In this document: positions 32,623-40,325 of the stretch, piece after piece | Layout of the letters: each line of letters opens with the position of its first letter | How positions within the stretch are numbered: the stretch's first letter is position 1 | Source: Candidatus Gastranaerophilales bacterium | GTDB lineage: Bacteria > Cyanobacteriota > Vampirovibrionia > Gastranaerophilales > Gastranaerophilaceae | DNA length: 43,926 bases | NCBI GenBank assembly: GCA_947588745.1 | Contig: CANPYW010000017.1 | Coordinates: 1-43,926 of the forward strand | Reading direction: 5' to 3' | Made by a program: the position numbers and the translations under genes | Notes under the pieces: model-generated | The model's input: only the letters and a program-made list of their open reading frames with translations | Database searches by the model: none | What the model was told of the DNA's origin: nothing

Positions 32623-33371
32623 ACGACCTCACTTCCCCAAAATACAGGCCCGTCCTTGCATACGGTTTTATTAACAATATTTCCGTCATGTTTAACCCGT
32701 ATTACGCAACCCCTGCAAACGCCTATCGAGCATGCCATTTCTTTTTCCATGGCAACCTGAACGGGGATATCATATTTTTGAGCAGTTTGCACCAATTTTT
32801 TTAATACGATTAAAGGCCCGCAAGCATATATAATTTGAGGCTTATAATCTTTTAATATATTTTCCGCAGCGTCCAATACGCTGCCTTTTATTCCATAGGA
32901 GCCGTCATCGGTACAAATTACGTCGGCTTTAACCAAATCGGGGATTTCATTTTTATTCGGAAACCCGCATAATAACATATTTTCGATACCGCATTCATCC
33001 GATTTTGATTTCAAGAACGCAACAGGGGCATAGCCTATACCTGCACCTACCGATAAAGCTTTTTTATTTTCAAGCGTAAACCCGTTTCCGAAAGGGCCGG
33101 TTATATTAACCAAATCGCCCTTTTTCAGCGATTTGATATATTTTGTGCCTTTTCCTTTTTCTTTAAACAGAATACCGATTTTTGAAGCTTTGCAAGAGTA
33201 TACGCTGAACGGTCGTCTGAGTGTCAAACCGTCACAATATATTGAAACGAACTGTCCTGCTTTAACATCAACTTCTTCTTTCAAATCCGTTTCAATAAGA
33301 TATGCACTTCGGGATACTTTTTCAACTTTATCAACAACTGCTTCAAATATTTTTTTCTTATCTTTTATCAT
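32616..33371 (-). CDS. pyrK: dihydroorotate dehydrogenase electron transfer subunit
   Basis: 251 residues. FAD-binding barrel with LRRPFSVYSC, NAD domain with LSVGAGIGYAPV and YACGPLIVLK, and a C-terminal 2Fe-2S cluster site CSIGVCRGC plus a later Cys (KTVCKDGPVF). It takes electrons from PyrD to NAD+. It is the first gene of the operon and follows a strong promoter and possible attenuator. Confidence 0.95.
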   Translation of the reverse strand: MIKDKKKIFEAVVDKVEKVSRSAYLIETDLKEEVDVKAGQFVSIYCDGLTLRRPFSVYSCKASKIGILFKEKGKGTKYIKSLKKGDLVNITGPFGNGFTLENKKALSVGAGIGYAPVAFLKSKSDECGIENMLLCGFPNKNEIPDLVKADVICTDDGSYGIKGSVLDAAENILKDYKPQIIYACGPLIVLKKLVQTAQKYDIPVQVAMEKEMACSIGVCRGCVIRVKHDGNIVNKTVCKDGPVFWGSEVVW

Positions 33372-33409
33372 AATCGAATTCTTCCGTTTTGAACTTTTAG
33401 CGAATACAA

Positions 33410-33438
33410 AAAAAGAAAAACAAAATGTTTTTCTTTTT
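33410..33438 (-). promoter_or_regulatory. possible transcription attenuator hairpin before pyrK
   Basis: On the minus strand a perfect 12-bp stem, AAAAAGAAAAAC with its complement GTTTTTCTTTTT, closes a 5-base loop and continues into more T. It starts at the stop codon of the leader peptide. The stem has only two G-C pairs, so its strength is doubtful. In pyrimidine operons of enterobacteria (pyrBI) UTP level sets coupling of translation with such a terminator; a similar control is inferred here. Confidence 0.35.
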
Positions 33439-33475
33439 ATAATATATATTCAACTTTTATTCGATAGTGCTTCAT
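33437..33475 (-). CDS. possible leader peptide of the pyr operon
   Basis: A 12-codon frame (MKHYRIKVEYIL) in the pyrK leader, starting about 16 bases after the expected transcription start, with AGGA 6 bases before its ATG. It ends exactly where the attenuator-like hairpin begins. Its codons are A/T rich. Length and position fit a leader peptide; chance is not excluded in such AT-rich DNA. Confidence 0.35.
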   Translation of the reverse strand: MKHYRIKVEYIL

Positions 33476-33497
33476 TTCATTTCCTTTATTTTCATAT

Positions 33498-33526
33498 ATT
33501 ATGAACTCAACCTGATTCAAAGTCAA
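33498..33526 (-). promoter_or_regulatory. sigma-70 promoter of the pyr operon
   Basis: On the minus strand TTGACT (33526-33521) and CATAAT (33503-33498) are exactly 17 bases apart. The start of transcription would be near 33491, leaving a leader of about 120 bases before pyrK. This is the clearest promoter in the window. Confidence 0.7.
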
Positions 33527-33648
33527 CGAAAAAACACACATATTTACAATAAGAAATGAATTATTCCTCACATCTAATCATATAGCGAATTTCAAAGGTT
33601 AAATTTCGTAATAAATTATATCCGTAATATTTATTGAAAGGACTGCAA

Positions 33649-34071
33649 ATGTTTGGACATAATGATGAAATAACAAAAGACCTTACACGTGCAAAAAAAT
33701 TTTTTGAAGACATAATATCTTTTACAATCGGGCCTTATTCTCTGGATGAGATGATTGCACACAGAATTGAAAACATTAATATTGTTGACGTACGTGAATA
33801 TGACAACTATATCGACGGGCATATTCCCTATGCCGTTCATATTCCTTATAAAGAGATTAAAGAGCATATCGATATGCTTGATAAAGATAAAATAACAATT
33901 GTTTATACATACTCGGATACCTGTCCGAGGGCATATAATACAGCTTTGGCATTAATAGAACACCACTATCCCGCAGTTGTTTTAAGGGGCGGATTTAAAG
34001 CCTGGAAAAAGTTTGATTTTGATATCGTAAAAAATGATTCGAATTCAAGAGCCGATACGGACAACAAATAA
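33649..34071 (+). CDS. rhodanese-like domain protein
   Basis: 140 residues from ATG 33649, chosen over a TTG at 33634 because AAAGGA stands 6 bases before this ATG. After about 40 residues, a single rhodanese domain follows: NIVDVREYDNYIDGHIPYAVHIPY, then the active loop YSDTCPRAYNTA with the likely catalytic Cys, and LRGGFKAWKK at the end. Such proteins carry sulfur as persulfide. It is divergent from the pyr operon and stands alone; the partner is unknown. Confidence 0.88.
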   Translation: MFGHNDEITKDLTRAKKFFEDIISFTIGPYSLDEMIAHRIENINIVDVREYDNYIDGHIPYAVHIPYKEIKEHIDMLDKDKITIVYTYSDTCPRAYNTALALIEHHYPAVVLRGGFKAWKKFDFDIVKNDSNSRADTDNK

Positions 34072-34076
34072 TATAC

Positions 34077-34103
34077 AAAACGGAATTTAATAATTCCGTT
34101 TTT
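34077..34103 (+). terminator. rho-independent terminator after the rhodanese gene
   Basis: ACGGAATT and AATTCCGT form the stem with a 4-base loop, extended by A-T pairs and followed by TTTTTAT. It begins within 10 bases of the stop codon. The following stretch 34134-34205 is almost all purine on the plus strand and holds no gene I can see. Confidence 0.8.
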
Positions 34104-34240
34104 ATATTTTGTATATTTTTCGAACATTTTTTTGGTGTGTGGGGGAGAAGATGAAAAAAAGGGAAAGAATGAAAGGCAGAGAAGGGAAAAAGAATTAAAG
34201 CCGAGGGAGTATAATCCGACTGTTTCGGTTTTAAATCAAA

Positions 34241-35362
34241 TTAAACGCCCACTGCATGTTTAAGCCAATCACGTGCTTCTTTTTGAAGTTTTTTAAGTAT
34301 TACATAAACTTTTTCATAATCAATTTCATTTTTTAAAATGGGAGATAAACATCCATCGGCAACATATCTGTCATTAAGCCCGAATAATTCCGTTAATATA
34401 AGTATTTTTTCGTTATTTGAAATTCTTGAAAACGCATAAAAATTTTTTTTAAATATTATCGAAAAACAAATCCCGTGATATGAATTTGTAAAAATATACT
34501 TTGCCGATTTAATCAATCCCAAATATTCTTCAATACTTATCGGTGTCGGTATTCCGTCAAAAAATTTTTTGTAATTTTTATCAAAACAATTTACGATTTT
34601 AATTTTCAGATTATTTTCTTTTGCAAATTTTTTGGCACGTTCAACCATTTCGGGGTTATTTTCTTTGCAATTATACACAAAAACGTAATCCTCTTTGATT
34701 TTCGGCTCTTTCACATAAGGCAGATAATCGGCTTCATCAAGCAGGAATACCGAATCAATTATAGTGCAAGCATCATCTCTTTTTAATATATCTTTTATAT
34801 AATCAAGTTTAAATATATTTCTGAATGAAATATATTTAAAATTTTTTGCATATTCAAAAAGTTGTTTTTGATTTTCCGTTTCGATAAGACCACTTCCGAA
34901 ATCAACGGAAAAGGCTATATTATCTTTGCCTTTCATGTGGGGATAATCACACATGAATGCTCTGTCGTAATATTTCCCCCCCCCCACAAGACGACACCAC
35001 GTTATATCTGTTTCACAACAGTATAACTCTGCCATATCTTCCATATCAGAAATTGTATCTCTGTTATATATATTTTCACTTACAACACAATGCTTTTTAA
35101 AAAATTTATCAAACTTTAACTGTTTAATAAATCTAAAAAACAGCATAAAAAAACACAATGGGAAATGTCTGAAGAACAGCCTGCTATCGAATTTAAAATA
35201 AAATCGTCGATATCTTATTATTACACTTGATATGCCAATTCCATTTAAATACTTTTGAAAAGCAAATGAATGAAGTGCAGCACCAAAATTGGAATTAATA
35301 GTATGCGTATTAAATGATATTATTCCAACCTTATATTTTGTTTCGGATTTTGATTTATCCAT
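34241..35362 (-). CDS. polysaccharide pyruvyl transferase family protein with a 10-G tract
   Basis: 373 residues of the PF04230 family: N-terminal ISFNTHTINSNFGAALHSFAFQ, middle ETDITW in place of the common SDQVW motif, and C-terminal ISIEEYLGLIKSAKYIFTNSYHGICFSIIF with YxFxR after it. Members add ketal pyruvate or, more loosely, act in surface glycan synthesis. Codons 126-129 (V-G-G-G) are made of a run of 10 G at 34976-34985. One base lost or gained gives a stop within 15 codons and a protein of about 140 residues, so the gene is an on/off switch candidate; this copy is on. It is the last gene of the glycan operon, 128 bases after the previous one. Confidence 0.83.
   Translation of the reverse strand: MDKSKSETKYKVGIISFNTHTINSNFGAALHSFAFQKYLNGIGISSVIIRYRRFYFKFDSRLFFRHFPLCFFMLFFRFIKQLKFDKFFKKHCVVSENIYNRDTISDMEDMAELYCCETDITWCRLVGGGKYYDRAFMCDYPHMKGKDNIAFSVDFGSGLIETENQKQLFEYAKNFKYISFRNIFKLDYIKDILKRDDACTIIDSVFLLDEADYLPYVKEPKIKEDYVFVYNCKENNPEMVERAKKFAKENNLKIKIVNCFDKNYKKFFDGIPTPISIEEYLGLIKSAKYIFTNSYHGICFSIIFKKNFYAFSRISNNEKILILTELFGLNDRYVADGCLSPILKNEIDYEKVYVILKKLQKEARDWLKHAVGV
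34976..34985 (-). repeat. G(10) tract inside pyruvyl transferase gene, phase-variation site
   Basis: Ten G on the coding strand at codons 126-129. Slippage by one base either way shifts the frame to an early stop. Confidence 0.8.
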
Positions 35363-35490
35363 ACATTACTCCTTTTCAAAATGTTTTATCTTGTTCATAT
35401 TATCTCGCATTTAACCGATTATTTCAGTTTCCGCAAAAAATACACCCTTGCAAAATACGTGAAATCACTGCATAATCAATATCAATTATT

Positions 35491-36678
35491 TTACGGGGGG
35501 GGGGATTTTTCAGACAACAATTCTTTATATTTGTTTATTTTTTTGAGCTTATTTGAATAATGTTCCTTTTTATAGAATTTAGAAAGTAGCAAATATAAAT
35601 AATACATACCGTATATGGAAAAATAAGACAACTCCGGTTCTAATTTAAACTCTGAAGCTGTTCCGTGTCTTAATTTAGGTTTTTTGGAATGTTTTAAAAC
35701 ATATTTTAAATCTTTTTTCGAGCCGCAGTATAAACATTTTCTTAAATTTTCATAATTATATTTATTCAATTCCGCAAATTTTGCCAAAGCATTTTCTTCT
35801 TTACCGATTAAAGAGTCGGGATTATTATATCCCGTAAATTTTTCGCAGGTATCAATAAGTCTTTCACGCATAGGAAGATAAACGGACGGATTTTTTAACG
35901 GATTTTCAAAATCATATACATCTCCGTTTATTATCTGTTCATTGGTATAAGAATTAAAAAAGTTTTCATACCCCGAATACCTTGAAATCTCGCCCATTTC
36001 TTTTTCGTTTGAAATTATTCTCAAAACAGGTGTTTCCAAAGCCAAAGACGGCAATATGACATGCAATCTTGATGATACGACCAAATGAGCTTTTGAGTAT
36101 AAAAGAAGCTGTAATTTAGCGTATTCAAGCCTTTGAAGTGCAGAATAATAAGGCGAAATCATTCTGCTTATGGCAATTACGGGGCGATTTGTCCGTTTTT
36201 TAATCGATTGAATCAATTCTTCCGAAGTATCAACGCATAATATATAATTATCCCGCATTATATTTTCGTTTCTTTTCAATGTTAAAGTCAAACATCCGGA
36301 GAAATAAGAAGGAATGTTTTCACTCTCGAGCCATTTATAAGTTGCAACATCCCTGCAACCTACAGGACCGAATTTTGTTAAATATTCTTTGACTTTTTTT
36401 GTTAAGAACTCTTTTCGTATATTAGGTCTAACATACATTGCAATTAATAAAGGTTCAATAAACTTTGAAGGCGGGAAATGTTTACAGTTCCACATCCACC
36501 ACGCATTCAGAATGCATTTTGTTTTTCTGCCGGTTTCGGGATAAAAATGACTTATAAGTTCTCTGTAAACATATTCATCAATCTTCGGCAAAAATCTCAT
36601 TGCGGCGATACTTTGAATTTCATCGCCTATATTTACCGAATTATACACCAACACACCGTATGAATAATCATTATTCAC
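35491..36678 (-). CDS. polysaccharide pyruvyl transferase family protein ending in a 10-C tract
   Basis: 395 residues of the PF04230 type: NSVNIGDEIQSIAAMRFLP at the start, a central GCRDVATYKWLE motif, and LLLYSKAHLVVSSRLHVILPSLALETPVLRI at the family's His-containing motif. The final residues SPPP and the stop are set by 10 C at 35495-35504 followed by GTAA. With 9 C the stop is bypassed and 23 further residues (RKIIDIDYAV...CIFCGN) are added; with 11 C the end becomes PPPVK. So the tract chooses the C-terminus rather than switching the gene off. The start overlaps the previous gene by 8 bases. Confidence 0.82.
   Translation of the reverse strand: MNNDYSYGVLVYNSVNIGDEIQSIAAMRFLPKIDEYVYRELISHFYPETGRKTKCILNAWWMWNCKHFPPSKFIEPLLIAMYVRPNIRKEFLTKKVKEYLTKFGPVGCRDVATYKWLESENIPSYFSGCLTLTLKRNENIMRDNYILCVDTSEELIQSIKKRTNRPVIAISRMISPYYSALQRLEYAKLQLLLYSKAHLVVSSRLHVILPSLALETPVLRIISNEKEMGEISRYSGYENFFNSYTNEQIINGDVYDFENPLKNPSVYLPMRERLIDTCEKFTGYNNPDSLIGKEENALAKFAELNKYNYENLRKCLYCGSKKDLKYVLKHSKKPKLRHGTASEFKLEPELSYFSIYGMYYLYLLLSKFYKKEHYSNKLKKINKYKELLSEKSPPP
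35495..35504 (-). repeat. C(10) tract at the stop codon of the second pyruvyl transferase gene
   Basis: Ten C on the coding strand directly before G-TAA. Frame changes by slippage alter the end of the protein: immediate stop with 10, 23 more residues with 9, 2 more with 11. Confidence 0.8.
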
Positions 36679-37840
36679 TGTTTAAACTCCTTATGAATTT
36701 CTCCAAACCCTCTCGTGTCTTTTGTTTCAAGCTATCAATTTTTTCATACGGGGGGGGGGAATTTTTACATTCAATAATAGCATTTTCCAACCTATCTACT
36801 ATCAACTTTGCATTATCCAAATCCTTGTGTTCTATAAATCTTTCGGGGTGACCTATCATTTGACCGAACAGCTTTAATTTATTATTCCAAACAAAACCTA
36901 TAGAAGGGATTGAATAAGAAGCTGCTATTATATTAGCATGAAGTCTTGCGGCTATAATTGCTTTATATCCCGTTATAATTTTAACAAATTCTTTAGGAGC
37001 AGACGGACGAGGTTTCAAATATTTTTCGGTATCTTTTATATTAAGTTTTTCCAAAACACTCAAAGCGAAATCATAGTCGCTGAAAGTTCCGTTTGCAAAC
37101 ATTTGCCATTTATAATTACGATTTTCGAGTTCTTTTATAACATTAACATAAGCTTCTTTTAAGCGTTCTTCGGAATAATCCATGCAGTAATCGGTGAATA
37201 TTTTTCCTCTAATTACGCCTACACCTATTACATCACTTTGTTTTTCGTTAAGATTTCCATAAGTTTCTTTTGAATATAAAGCACTATCACCAACCAATGA
37301 TATTTTAGACTTATCTTTAATATATTTTTCCAAACTTTCCATATCATCTCTTGTGGTTATGAACTTTATGCAATCTTCATTCAAAGCCTTTTCCAAAAAT
37401 TTTGAACTTGCATTATTTTTATCATACCCTTCAACGCCAACGGCATTAAAATAAACGGGGATATTATGTTTTTTGCAATATTTTGTTATTGCATAAACGG
37501 GATAAAAAAAGCTTTGAGTGGTATATTTTATCAACCCGCCGCCAACAAAAACCACACACGATACATCTTTTAAATTTTCATCATAATACGATTTAATATT
37601 ATTTTTATTTACATGCAAATACAGTTTAAATCTTAAATGCTTAAATCTCTGCTTCCAATTAGGGACATTAAGTGTATTTGTAATCTTTATTCTTGATGAA
37701 AAACCATTTTTTGGGAATATCGAAACCACTTTGATTTTAAAATCAGAAGCTATTTTTTCTATAATATATTTAGTAGTATCACAAATAACGGCATCGCCTA
37801 AATTATTATCCTGAATTGCAATCAGAGCAATTGTTTTCAT
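36671..37840 (-). CDS. polysaccharide pyruvyl transferase family protein with a 10-C tract near the 3' end
   Basis: 389 residues of the PF04230 family: IAIQDNNLGDAVICDTT at the start, CVVFVGGGLIKYTT as the GGG motif, FITTRDDMESLEKYI, and YKAIIAARLHANIIAASYSIPSIGFVW with the family His. The N-terminal half differs from the two other copies, so these are not recent duplicates. A run of 10 C at 36750-36759 encodes SPPP about 26 residues from the end. Loss or gain of one C ends the protein after 3-10 further codons, removing about 25 residues, and moves its stop some 60-80 bases away from the next gene's start, which it now overlaps by 8 bases. Confidence 0.83.
   Translation of the reverse strand: MKTIALIAIQDNNLGDAVICDTTKYIIEKIASDFKIKVVSIFPKNGFSSRIKITNTLNVPNWKQRFKHLRFKLYLHVNKNNIKSYYDENLKDVSCVVFVGGGLIKYTTQSFFYPVYAITKYCKKHNIPVYFNAVGVEGYDKNNASSKFLEKALNEDCIKFITTRDDMESLEKYIKDKSKISLVGDSALYSKETYGNLNEKQSDVIGVGVIRGKIFTDYCMDYSEERLKEAYVNVIKELENRNYKWQMFANGTFSDYDFALSVLEKLNIKDTEKYLKPRPSAPKEFVKIITGYKAIIAARLHANIIAASYSIPSIGFVWNNKLKLFGQMIGHPERFIEHKDLDNAKLIVDRLENAIIECKNSPPPYEKIDSLKQKTREGLEKFIRSLNSE
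36750..36759 (-). repeat. C(10) tract near the end of the third pyruvyl transferase gene
   Basis: Ten C on the coding strand. A change of one base truncates the last 25 or so residues and separates the stop from the start of the downstream gene. Confidence 0.8.
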
Positions 37841-37844
37841 TCGG

Positions 37845-39161
37845 TTATCCTTCTTTCTTTATATTCAGCATATTTTCAATATACTTCCTGATATAAGACT
37901 TAACTCCACCTTCCGGCTGTTTTAACGTATTTTTTATTATATCAAGTCTTGTATTCAATAATACATCATCTTTCATGTTCAAAGCCAGTTCAAGTTCTTC
38001 TATATTATGCACTTTATAATATCCCGATGTAATCTTGCGTCCGAACTCGTTATGACCTATAGAATGCTCGGATATTAAATGAATTACGGGTTTTTCCGTA
38101 GGCAAATATTCATATAAAAATGAATTACAATCGGTAATCAGCATATCGGAGGTTCTAAACATATCAAAATAATTGCCTTTGTCATATATTTGACAGTTAG
38201 GAAGCTCTTCCCACTTTTTAAAATATTCGTTCATCTCATCATAAGTCATAAGCCCGTTTTTTACTATCTGGCATTTTAATTCGGGATGTGGCTTTAAAAT
38301 AAACTCTATTTCCTGATGTTTTTCAGCATAATCTAAGAAGAATTTATAATTCCAATCAAACGTGCCAAAGCCGAGCATTGAGCCTTTATAAAACGAATGA
38401 TGAGGTGCATAAATTACCCGCTTTTTGCCTGAAGTTTTCCACACTATATTTTCTTTATTTAATGGTTTTAAATAAGCATCGAGCTTTACCTGACCCGCAA
38501 ATTCCAAATTTACATCAATCACGCCTTTTTGCCGCATTGTTTTTATAATTTCTTCATTATCCATAAAATATGTATATAGTTCGTTAAAAAACGGTTTGCA
38601 ATACTCGTTTTCTCCGTTCGTTATGCAAGAGCCATAGCTGCAGTACAAACAAACAGCATAGTTTGAGGTTCTGTATATAGAATGAATTTCGGGCAATTCC
38701 CAGGGCTGCTCGTAAAAAATAATATCAGGATTAAATCCGCTTAAATCTTTATATTGCTTTTTTTCAATATCAAAAGCATAATCAGTATTAAATCCGTTTT
38801 CTTTAAAATAATCATAATTATCTTTTAATATTTTGGGATAATCCATATATGAATACCTTTTTTTCAATAAATATTCACTAACGGATACCAAAACTTTTAA
38901 ATTAAATTTATCATTTTTTGAAAGCACTTCGTATATATCTTGATAGCACCACTTTGAATTATCATTTGCCAAAAAAATTATATTTATTTTATCGGTTTTT
39001 ACTTTTTCCCGCAATCTTTTTATGGTTTCCGGATATCTGGCATGTATTTCGGCACAATGCCTTTTTGCGTCAAGATTTCTGCAAAACTCTCTAAATTCGC
39101 CTCTTGTTTTTTTATCGGGAAACATCCAGCTTGTTAACATTGATATGGTTGTACAATTCAC
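37845..39161 (-). CDS. CDP-glycerol glycerophosphotransferase-like protein
   Basis: 438 residues without membrane segments. The C-terminal half shows the order of motifs of the PF04464 (TagB/TagF) family: KKRVIYAPHHSFYKGS, EFILKPHPELK, and FRTSDMLITDCNSFLYEYLPTEKPVIHL. Relatives transfer glycerol phosphate, or another polyol or sugar phosphate, to a glycan; here a capsule or LPS decoration is likely. The N-terminal 100 residues are less conserved. It lies 4 bases before the next gene and overlaps the GT2 gene by 4 bases. Confidence 0.8.
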   Translation of the reverse strand: MNCTTISMLTSWMFPDKKTRGEFREFCRNLDAKRHCAEIHARYPETIKRLREKVKTDKINIIFLANDNSKWCYQDIYEVLSKNDKFNLKVLVSVSEYLLKKRYSYMDYPKILKDNYDYFKENGFNTDYAFDIEKKQYKDLSGFNPDIIFYEQPWELPEIHSIYRTSNYAVCLYCSYGSCITNGENEYCKPFFNELYTYFMDNEEIIKTMRQKGVIDVNLEFAGQVKLDAYLKPLNKENIVWKTSGKKRVIYAPHHSFYKGSMLGFGTFDWNYKFFLDYAEKHQEIEFILKPHPELKCQIVKNGLMTYDEMNEYFKKWEELPNCQIYDKGNYFDMFRTSDMLITDCNSFLYEYLPTEKPVIHLISEHSIGHNEFGRKITSGYYKVHNIEELELALNMKDDVLLNTRLDIIKNTLKQPEGGVKSYIRKYIENMLNIKKEG

Positions 39162-40198
39162 TGTTTTTCTCCGTTATTTCTCGGTTTAATACGGAATTTA
39201 ATTCCCAATACAGTTATTACCTTATATTTGACGGCATTTTTTCTTTCATTTTTTAAAGACAATATAGTTTCAAAAAACGAATTTCCGTTTGATGTGCGAA
39301 TTAAAAATTTTATATATTCACGTTTTGTTAATATTTCTTTGGCACACTTTTTATACTTTTTTCTTTGGCCTTGAGATATATTTTGATAATGACGAGAGAT
39401 AACATCTATTTTATATTTAGAAAAAGATGATTTTAATTTTTTATATATCCCTTTCCACTCAAGCAGCATTATTATTCTATGCAGATTTTCAAATATACAA
39501 AAATTATCATCCGATATGCTGTTACAAGATGAGTTATTTCTCAATCTGTAATTGTAAAGATAATCTTCCAAATAGTATATTTTATCTGAATTTATAAACA
39601 CCTGTGTCGAAAATACATCATCTTCACCGTTTTTATTATTGGGGAATTTTATTTCATACTTATCCAAAAACGATTTTCTGTAAGCTTTTGTCCACACTGT
39701 AAACTTTGAATACTTAAATCCGCAGCCAAAAACATCCTCCCAGTTATATGACTCGTAATTTTTCAGATTATAATTAAATTTCTTATTCAAAAAATCCGCA
39801 AAATTATTTATAACGTATTCTCCGGTATTCTCCGTATATTCCCTGTAATTAAACTGGATTACATCTCCATTGTTTTTTTCAAAAAAACTATATATTTTTT
39901 CAAAAGCATTCTGTTCCATCCAATCATCAGGGTCAACAAATAAAATATACTCGCCTGATGAAGCTTCCAACCCCGCATTTCTCGCACTGCCCTGACCTTT
40001 ATTCTCCTGCGTAATTACCTTAAAACGAAAATCTCTTTGCGAATACTCCTTTAATATTTCTCCGCAATTATCGGGCGAACCATCATTAATACAAATAAAC
40101 TCAACATCCTTAAAGCTTTGATTTACCAAACTATCCAGACATTGCCTTAAATAAACTTCAACATTATATATAGGTATAATTACTGAAATTTTTGCCAT
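39158..40198 (-). CDS. glycosyltransferase family 2
   Basis: 346 residues. The GT-A fold starts MAKISVIIPIYNVEVYLRQC, with CINDGSPDN, RNAGLEASSGEYILFVDPDDW (the DxD equivalent being DPDD) and WTKAYRKSFL. The C-terminal ITVLGIKFRIKP tail is common in capsule and LPS transferases of gut bacteria. It is the first gene of the leftward glycan operon. No clear ribosome site or promoter stands before it, though a TATGATAAC-like -10 is present. Confidence 0.9.
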   Translation of the reverse strand: MAKISVIIPIYNVEVYLRQCLDSLVNQSFKDVEFICINDGSPDNCGEILKEYSQRDFRFKVITQENKGQGSARNAGLEASSGEYILFVDPDDWMEQNAFEKIYSFFEKNNGDVIQFNYREYTENTGEYVINNFADFLNKKFNYNLKNYESYNWEDVFGCGFKYSKFTVWTKAYRKSFLDKYEIKFPNNKNGEDDVFSTQVFINSDKIYYLEDYLYNYRLRNNSSCNSISDDNFCIFENLHRIIMLLEWKGIYKKLKSSFSKYKIDVISRHYQNISQGQRKKYKKCAKEILTKREYIKFLIRTSNGNSFFETILSLKNERKNAVKYKVITVLGIKFRIKPRNNGEKQ

Positions 40199-40284
40199 AA
40201 TATTTCTTCATACTTATTAATACAAATATGTTATCATAAAGAAATTTATTTGAATATTTTATGCATATTTCCTTTACAAATAAA

Positions 40285-40306
40285 AAAGAGGGCAATTGCC
40301 CTCTTT
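40285..40306 (-). terminator. rho-independent terminator after the RTX gene
   Basis: A perfect palindrome AAAGAGGGCAATTGCCCTCTTT followed on the minus strand by more T, 20 bases past the stop of the RTX gene. It separates that gene from the glycan operon. Confidence 0.85.
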
Positions 40307-40325
40307 CTTTTTATTTTATTAAATT

